From positions 43,886,019 to 43,950,018 of the forward strand of contig JBCFYV010000024.1 of NCBI GenBank assembly GCA_039000515.1: a stretch of DNA of 64,000 nt. Reading direction: 5' to 3'. The DNA is from Timema cristinae. Lineage: Eukaryota; Arthropoda; Insecta; Phasmatodea; Timematidae. Position 1 is the first letter of the stretch. Each line of letters starts with the position of its first letter. The position numbers and the translations under genes were made by a program. The notes under the pieces are model-generated. The model was not told the DNA's origin. It did no database searches and saw nothing but the letters and a program-made list of their open reading frames with translations. This document shows, piece by piece, positions 58,799 to 64,000 of the stretch.

Positions 58799-59048
58799 AC
58801 CCGCTTCAATGGCCGCATGGCTTAACGCGCTACTCACGTGTTGGACTAGACTGCCGAGGACGGGGAGAAGGAGAGTTCGAATCTCGGTCGAGTGTACTGA
58901 CGAGGTTTTTTACAAAATGGTTTTCCACTCTCCAGCCATGCAAATGCGTGTACAATTACTCTAAATGTCACCTTCCTAATACCCAAAACCATTAGCGTGA
59001 TTAGTACATAAGCGTATAACCCGAACGTGTAGTAAGACACGATGCTAA
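58799..59048 (+). mobile_element. SINE-A, full length, 8-9-bp TSD
   Basis: CCGCTTCAATGGCCGCATGG to GTAGTAAGACACGATGCTAA with a poly(A) tail instead of (TAA)n. TTACAAAG at 58791-58798 and again at 59064-59071. Confidence 0.94.
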
Positions 59049-59104
59049 AAAAAAAAAAAAAAATTACAAAGCACGCTTAAAAAATAAAAGAGTAACCGGT
59101 TTAT

Positions 59105-59316
59105 CCGGGTTACCCGTATTTTTTATTACACTAAAAGGACAGGGATAAGGTAAGTAGAGTAGATAAATGTGCCAGCATTTGTATAAAGAGAGAAACCATT
59201 TAGCGGAAAAAAACCCTCATTAAACCGGCTGGGATTCGACCCCATACCTCCCTGTCACCGACAAACCAGACTGGATGAGATTGGCGTCTAGTCCGCGTGT
59301 CTACCGATACGATTGA
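59105..59316 (-). mobile_element. SINE-A, diverged
   Basis: GAGAGAAACCATTTAGCGG, CCGGCTGGGATTCGACCCC, GTCCGCGTGTCTACCGATACG. Confidence 0.78.
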
Positions 59317-59539
59317 AACCTTTGTTTACTGTACACATTTCTACAAAGGGATTTGTTATATGACGTTTGTATAAGCCAACCAACGTAACCAGTATTTTTG
59401 ACAAGTGTTTTTTCCCCCATTATTTTCTTTCTTTTTTGGTTAATTCTTCCCCTCCTCTTCCCTTTATAATGAACTAACATTCCGTCATTTAAAATTAAAC
59501 ATGTAGAGAAACGCATTCTATTATACGGGTAATTATAAA

Positions 59540-59660
59540 ATTAGTTTCGAATCGCGCGCGAACCATAAAATGTCCACCGAGCCAGTTAAAAGTGAAACGA
59601 ATTCCCTCCAACCATCTGCTCTATATTTATACGCGCAACTGACCAATCAAGGGCAACGTT
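59540..59660 (-). promoter_or_regulatory. Promoter-like TATA/CCAAT cluster (minus strand)
   Basis: On the minus strand ATTGG (59643-59647) is followed 12 bases later by TATAAATA (59624-59631), with CpG-rich sequence (CGCGCGCG-like) around 59552-59560. Spacing is correct for a core promoter reading toward lower coordinates, but no exon is evident downstream. Confidence 0.2.
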
Positions 59661-60090
59661 TCCGTCGGGTGAGTTCAAATAGAGTCAATAGGGGAGGAAG
59701 CTATTTTTAATCGAATAATTTTAGCGCAAGCTTTATTAAAAATTAACCTATGGGAAAGGGGGAAGGAGGGAGGGTAGCTTAGAGGAAATGCAGGTGAATA
59801 TCGTGAATATATGAAGGGGAAATGAGGGGTGGGAGGGAGCGTTACCGCATTTAACATCACACGTGGAAGTAACACCTCGTTTCCCTCACCACTCCTATTG
59901 TACTCGGTCAGGATTGGATTTCCGACCGACTTGTCCAGCAACGACCTACTTTGGAAGAGAGTCTTTAATAACCTTGGAATCGTTTGGTCAACTACCACAT
60001 GAAGGAAGAAAGTTTGTTCAATTTTTCATCTGTCCAGAAATGTAAGTTTGAATTCTTTATAATCAAATCTATAGTTTATACACTATTTTT
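59660..60090. other. Unique, GC-richer tract
   Basis: G-rich 59755-59850; open frames on both strands (59675-59998 minus, 59863-60045 plus) of no known family; donor-like AATGTAAGTTTG at 60040. Confidence 0.4.
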
Positions 60091-60091
60091 T

Positions 60092-60648
60092 TCCATCGCG
60101 TCCTAGTATCTGCTCGGGTTATATTTATTATTATTGATTATTAGCACCGCGTCTTGCTACCCGTTCGGGTTATACGCACTTACGCTAATGTGTAATGGTA
60201 GGGTGATAGTGAGATGAAATGAAGGACCTACAGTTTAACGTGGAATCCGAACCATCGGTGGAGGCCTGACATTCCCCACATTCACAAGTTGTGATTAATA
60301 CACGTCTTGTCAAGGTAAAGGGGAGGGTTTGGTAAACAGATAAATCTGTGCCGGGACCGAGGATTGAACCCCGAACCCCCAGTACAGAAGTTCGACACCT
60401 TTCCCCCTAGACCGCCAGGCCACCGCTCGGGTTATACACATACTATAATTAACTAGTAGAATAGGGTTGAGGAAGGTAGAATTTTAGAGGTGATGTATCC
60501 CTATTTGTGTGGAGGGAGATTGGGAAACCATTTAGGAAAATGATCACTCACAGTACACCCAACTGGGATTAGAACTAAGATATTCCTATCACCATAAATC
60601 CAGTACAAAATATAGTGACTCCTAAGACCGTTCTACTACCGATGTGGG
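60092..60648 (-). mobile_element. SINE-A interrupted by SINE-B
   Basis: The tail CCATCGCGTCCTAGTATCTG lies left of the SINE-B, and the rest (GCTCGGGTTATACACATAC ... CGTTCTACTACCGATGTGGG) follows it on the right. Confidence 0.9.
60141..60424 (-). mobile_element. SINE-B, full length, nested, 12-bp TSD
   Basis: GCTCGGGTTATA at 60112-60123 and 60425-60436 is host SINE-A tail sequence duplicated on insertion. Confidence 0.96.
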
Positions 60649-60649
60649 T

Positions 60650-61265
60650 CGTTGTAGATTTAAGTTTGTTGATAATTCTTGTGCTCTAACTAGTCAGATC
60701 GGAAAATAATTATAAAAAAAAAGTAACGCATAACACAAATATACCCAAAAATATATGCATCACGGGATTTTTTTTATGTGTGTAAATTATCAAAACAGAA
60801 AACCCTTGCAAAACTTTAACACATTCAACCTCCCCCCCCCCACCTCCTCCAAAAAATAATTTTTTGCTGGTTTGTTGAAATTAAATACTCAACGAAGTGT
60901 ATACACAAAATAGCAAAGAAAGTTTATTTTCGGTAATTGATACAAAACGAATGTTATATTATTCTTTTAACTTAAATTTTAAACAAACAATGTATTTTAA
61001 CGTAAACTGAGTATGGTATGTCATATAAGTCGGTAAAAAAAATCCTATCCACTGATACCTTACTAATCGCTGTAGGCCTTGTATTGGTTGATATAAAGGG
61101 ATGTTGACAACAGAAATAATATCTAGGATTGGCCTTTACTCGATACACAAAATGAATAATGGCATACATTCAAATTGGACACGTGTTGAGATCGTTAGTT
61201 AAGAAATATTCAATTTTTTTGGCATGATTTTTATGATAGGTCACAACAATTATGCAAATAATTGC
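60650..61265. other. No feature recognised
   Basis: AT-rich unique DNA with a C-run at 60830-60841. Confidence 0.6.
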
Positions 61266-61270
61266 CAAGG

Positions 61271-61524
61271 AACCTGCATAGGTGGCCGTATAGTCTCAGG
61301 CGTCACTATCGTGTAAACTAAGACTAACGATATCAGGGAGATCGGGGTTAGAATCTTGGTCTGGTGTACTGAGGTTTTTTTACTAAATGGTTTTCCACTA
61401 TCCCTCCACGCAAATGTGGGTACGCTTCATCTAAATTCAACCTTCATCATCGCTAACTCATTAGCATAATTAATAAATATGCGTAGGCCTATATCATGAA
61501 CAGGTAGTAGGACACAGTGCTAAA
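61271..61524 (+). mobile_element. SINE-A, full length
   Basis: CATAGGTGGCCGTATAGTCTC to GTAGTAGGACACAGTGCTAA. Confidence 0.9.
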
Positions 61525-61554
61525 AAAATTGTCATGGGAGCTACAGTCCTTTTT

Positions 61555-61720
61555 TCATAGGAAGGCCCCTAGTTAACGGTGTTAAAAAACTACTATCACG
61601 TATTTACGCGTCAAGTCATGTTTTCTAAAACTTTCACTTTCTATATGATCAAATCCTATAAACTAACACTAATAAAATAGTAAAATGATATCAATTTTGT
61701 CAACAATTTTTCTTTACATC
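61555..61720 (-). repeat. Family F relic
   Basis: The complement reads CAAAATTGATATCATTTTACTA, GAAAGTTTTAGAAAACATGAC and TTGACGCGTAAATACGTGA, following the family order. Confidence 0.5.
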
Positions 61721-61724
61721 TACT

Positions 61725-62745
61725 AAAATGCCCTTTATATTAAAATTGGACTGTAGGTGGGTTTTCTAATAGATTAAAGTATGTTCTCTTTATTTTTCAC
61801 TATTATTATAATTGATTATTGATTATTGGGACGTCAATATATGGGAGTTACTGGAATATCGATTGTTTATAGTAACCTTACACAAGTTTATGTATTACAT
61901 TATTCTACGGGAAACAAAAAAAAAGTTTTAAGTTCCATCGTGGTTGATAGATCTACAAGTAACAATATAGGTCTAACTGTAACATATGGGACTCACTTCA
62001 GCAATGGACAGGAGAGACAAAAACAACGAGGAAATTACAAATAAACATTTCCCCCATTTGACTTTGTTTCCAAACTATAGCCAAGTGATTCCACTAAACT
62101 ATTTGTAGTTCCTATACCATTCTCGATAGCTCTTACTTGGCCTGTTGACTGGGTATGTTCTATGGGTTATCCCGAACACCTGGTATTTTTTGAAAGAGTG
62201 CGGCATTCTATGACAGGCCATTTTGAGAACTTTCTACGAGTATAATGTTAAGAAGCTCCACATTACTGGAGTACAAACATAAATATAACTCTGAAACAAG
62301 GTCAAATGGGACACATTTTTATATTAAACTGGTTTTGTGTCTACACCGCTGAACTGGGTCTCACGTGTTAGTGTACACTCTGTATAACTGCAAGTTTTAA
62401 GGCAATTAACTCAAGTAAAGGAGCTTTTGGTGTCTAGGAACGCAATTTTAGGGAAATTGAATTCACACGCACTTCATCGGTTTCGCGTTCTATTATAAAT
62501 AAAACCGATCACTCCCCCACCCCTTCCCCTTTAATTTATTTGAGGAATTTAACGTGTAATTTCTGAACTGACTGATTATATCAGCACACAACTTATAAAC
62601 CAACTTAAATTTAGAACAGACACAACATCCGGTCCCCGCCCTTTATATGTATGTGAAAATACCTTTTCCCGATATCATTGGTAGGCCCTTTCACTCTCGT
62701 TCATAGAAATTCTCCTGCGCTGATATAATCATTATTATTATTATT
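61725..62745. other. No feature recognised
   Basis: Unique; frame 61826-62044 shows no family signal. Confidence 0.6.
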
Positions 62746-62751
62746 AATATT

Positions 62752-62967
62752 ATTAGCACCGCGTCTTACTACCCATTCGGGTTAGACGCACTTATGCAAA
62801 TGTGTAATGGTAGGGTGATTGTGAGATTAAAGAGGACTTACAGTTTAACGTGGGATCCGAACCACGGTGGAGGCTTGGCATTCCCCACATTCACAAGTTT
62901 TGATTAATACACGTCTTGTCAGAGGTGAAGGAAGGGTTTGGTAATCAGATAAATCTATGCCGGGACC
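62752..62967 (-). mobile_element. SINE-B, head-truncated
   Basis: TTAGCACCGCGTCTTACTACC through CACGGTGGAGGCTTGGC to CTATGCCGGGACC. The tRNA-like head is lost. Confidence 0.93.
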
Positions 62968-63010
62968 TGTCAAAAAAATATGGTATTTAGAAAATACTTA
63001 GTGGCAGCCA

Positions 63011-63253
63011 CAAGCTTCGGTGGCCACGTGGTCCAACGTGCTTATCTGGTGTTGGAATAGACTGCTGAAGACGGGTATATTGTGGTTCGATTCTGGTCGG
63101 GTGCACTGAGGGTGGTTTTCCTATATGGTTCTTCACTTTCCCTACAGGCAAACGCGGGTGCACTTATCTAAATTAAGCATCCTAATCCCTAACCCATTAG
63201 TGTAATTAGTACTTAGGCGTATAACCATAATAGGTAGCTAGGCGCGGTGCTAA
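63011..63253 (+). mobile_element. SINE-A, full length
   Basis: AGCTTCGGTGGCCACGTGGT to GGTAGCTAGGCGCGGTGCTAA. Confidence 0.92.
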
Positions 63254-63339
63254 AATAAAAATAGTGACCATGAAAATGCTGATACATTGGCTCAATTCTA
63301 TCTTTGTAATCATTAGTGTAAATACTCGGATTGACCAAG

Positions 63340-63551
63340 CGGGTGTAGACGCGGCGCTCTAAACTATTTAAAAGAAAAACGCGGTTCGTTTTTGAGGACC
63401 TAGATGGCGCTAGACTAGTTTCAATAACTCCGCAGCATGTGGTGCGAGACCAGTGAAATTGCGCGGAATAACCCCACTTGAGTCGGCAGAGTGCTATTCA
63501 AGGGCTGTTTCCATCCTATAGGGGTGTCTTCACGCGCCGACTACTACGGCG
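63340..63551 (+). promoter_or_regulatory. CpG-richer island ending in a splice donor
   Basis: This is a locally CpG-rich, non-repeat block with TAGATGGCGCTA at 63401-63412, which fits the insect CTCF core AG(A/G)(T/G)GGCGC. It ends at GGCG|GTAAGTGTC (donor at 63552). It could be a promoter with an untranslated first exon on the plus strand, or an insulator. No coding frame is convincing. Confidence 0.25.
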
Positions 63552-63802
63552 GTAAGTGTCAGGAACTAACGTTGTGGTGGTTATGAATGGCTAAAAACCC
63601 TCCCCGTTCTATTTTTTTTAATAGTTGGGAAAATGTACTTCTGGTTAACTCGCGTGGGGTAAGAGGTCAAGTGCGTGTCCCGGAGCAACAACCGACTAAA
63701 ACACATCACATGAATTGTAAACTAATACGTAATATAAAGTCTCTAACTTTTATTGGAACGGTCTTTTAGAACATACAAACATATTTATTTGCAGTAAACA
63801 TT

Positions 63803-63951
63803 ATGCCAGGCCTCCACCGTGGTTCGGATTCCACGTAAAACTGTAGGTCCTCCATTTCATCTCGCAATAACCCTACCATTACACATTAGCATAAGTGCGT
63901 ATAACCCGAACGGGTAGTAAGACGTGGTGCTAATAATAATAATAATAATAA
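63803..63951 (+). mobile_element. SINE-B, 5'-truncated, 13-bp TSD
   Basis: Starts ATGCCAGGCCTCCACCGTGG and ends GTGCTAATAATAA. TGCAGTAAACATT occurs at 63790-63802 and 63952-63964. The target appears to be a family F relic (ACATTGATCACATTTTACTA follows). Confidence 0.95.
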
Positions 63952-63982
63952 TGCAGTAAACATTGATCACATTTTACTATTA

Positions 63983-64000
63983 CTCGCTTCAGTGGCCGAA
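63983..64000 (+). mobile_element. SINE-A head cut by the window end
   Basis: TCGCTTCAGTGGCCGAA matches the first bases of SINE-A. Confidence 0.7.

Overview
The window is AT-rich, repeat-dense animal nuclear DNA with one confident protein-coding exon. That exon (about 3967-4070, minus strand) encodes the start of an immunoglobulin domain of the lachesin / Dpr-interacting-protein (DIP) cell-adhesion family, which points to an arthropod. The tRNA-derived SINEs, translated on their reverse strand, give peptide strings I remember from predicted proteins of Timema stick insects (for example '[10 protein letters not shown]' and 'ALANYAT'). Timema or a related polyneopteran insect is therefore my best guess, made from memory only. 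Most of the window is plausibly intron or flanking DNA of this Ig gene. A CpG-richer patch on the same strand near 54.4-54.7 kb has a TATA-like box, an NRF1-like site, a short ATG open frame and a consensus splice donor, so it is a candidate upstream first exon. The link to the Ig exon is inference.

The rest is a layered record of mobile elements. SINE-A (about 245 bp, at least 46 full, partial or fragmentary copies on both strands) and SINE-B (about 285 bp, 10 copies) have unrelated tRNA-like heads and bodies but end in nearly the same 3' tail, with a small hairpin and a (TAA)n end. Many copies keep perfect target-site duplications of 11-16 bp, and several are nested in other repeats, so relative insertion order can be read. 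Smaller groups are SINE-C (3 copies), SINE-G (2-3 copies) and single tRNA-like relics.

Non-SINE repeats include a foldback MITE whose two arms fill most of its length (4 copies), a TTAA-flanked MITE with 18-bp perfect inverted ends, a MITE with 36-bp inverted ends and an NRF1 motif, a small GC-rich MITE, and a roughly 550-bp module of unknown class present tail-to-tail at 6.6-7.9 kb and head-to-tail at 57.3-58.3 kb. At 13.07-15.21 kb (minus) and 20.79-21.39 kb (plus) lie two remnants of the C-terminal end of a retroelement polyprotein. In both, the same 46-bp coding stretch has expanded into a tandem array, about 42 copies in one and 8 in the other.

Layout: 0.7-1.4 kb SINEs; 3.3-4.5 kb polypurine tract, Ig exon and 30-bp tandem repeat; 5.3-12 kb SINEs, inverted module pair and foldback MITE; 13-15.2 kb array; 15.4-19.6 kb SINEs and GC-rich MITE; 20.8-21.4 kb second array; 22.5-31 kb SINEs, foldback MITE and two candidate exon islands; 31.8-41 kb nested and old SINEs; 43-43.9 kb 23-bp/115-bp tandem repeat; 44.3-50.7 kb hAT-like and other MITEs with nested SINEs; 53.5-54.7 kb SINEs and candidate promoter; 57-64 kb tandem module pair, SINEs and a CpG-richer donor island at the right end. 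No rRNA, intact tRNA gene, CRISPR array or bacterial feature was seen.
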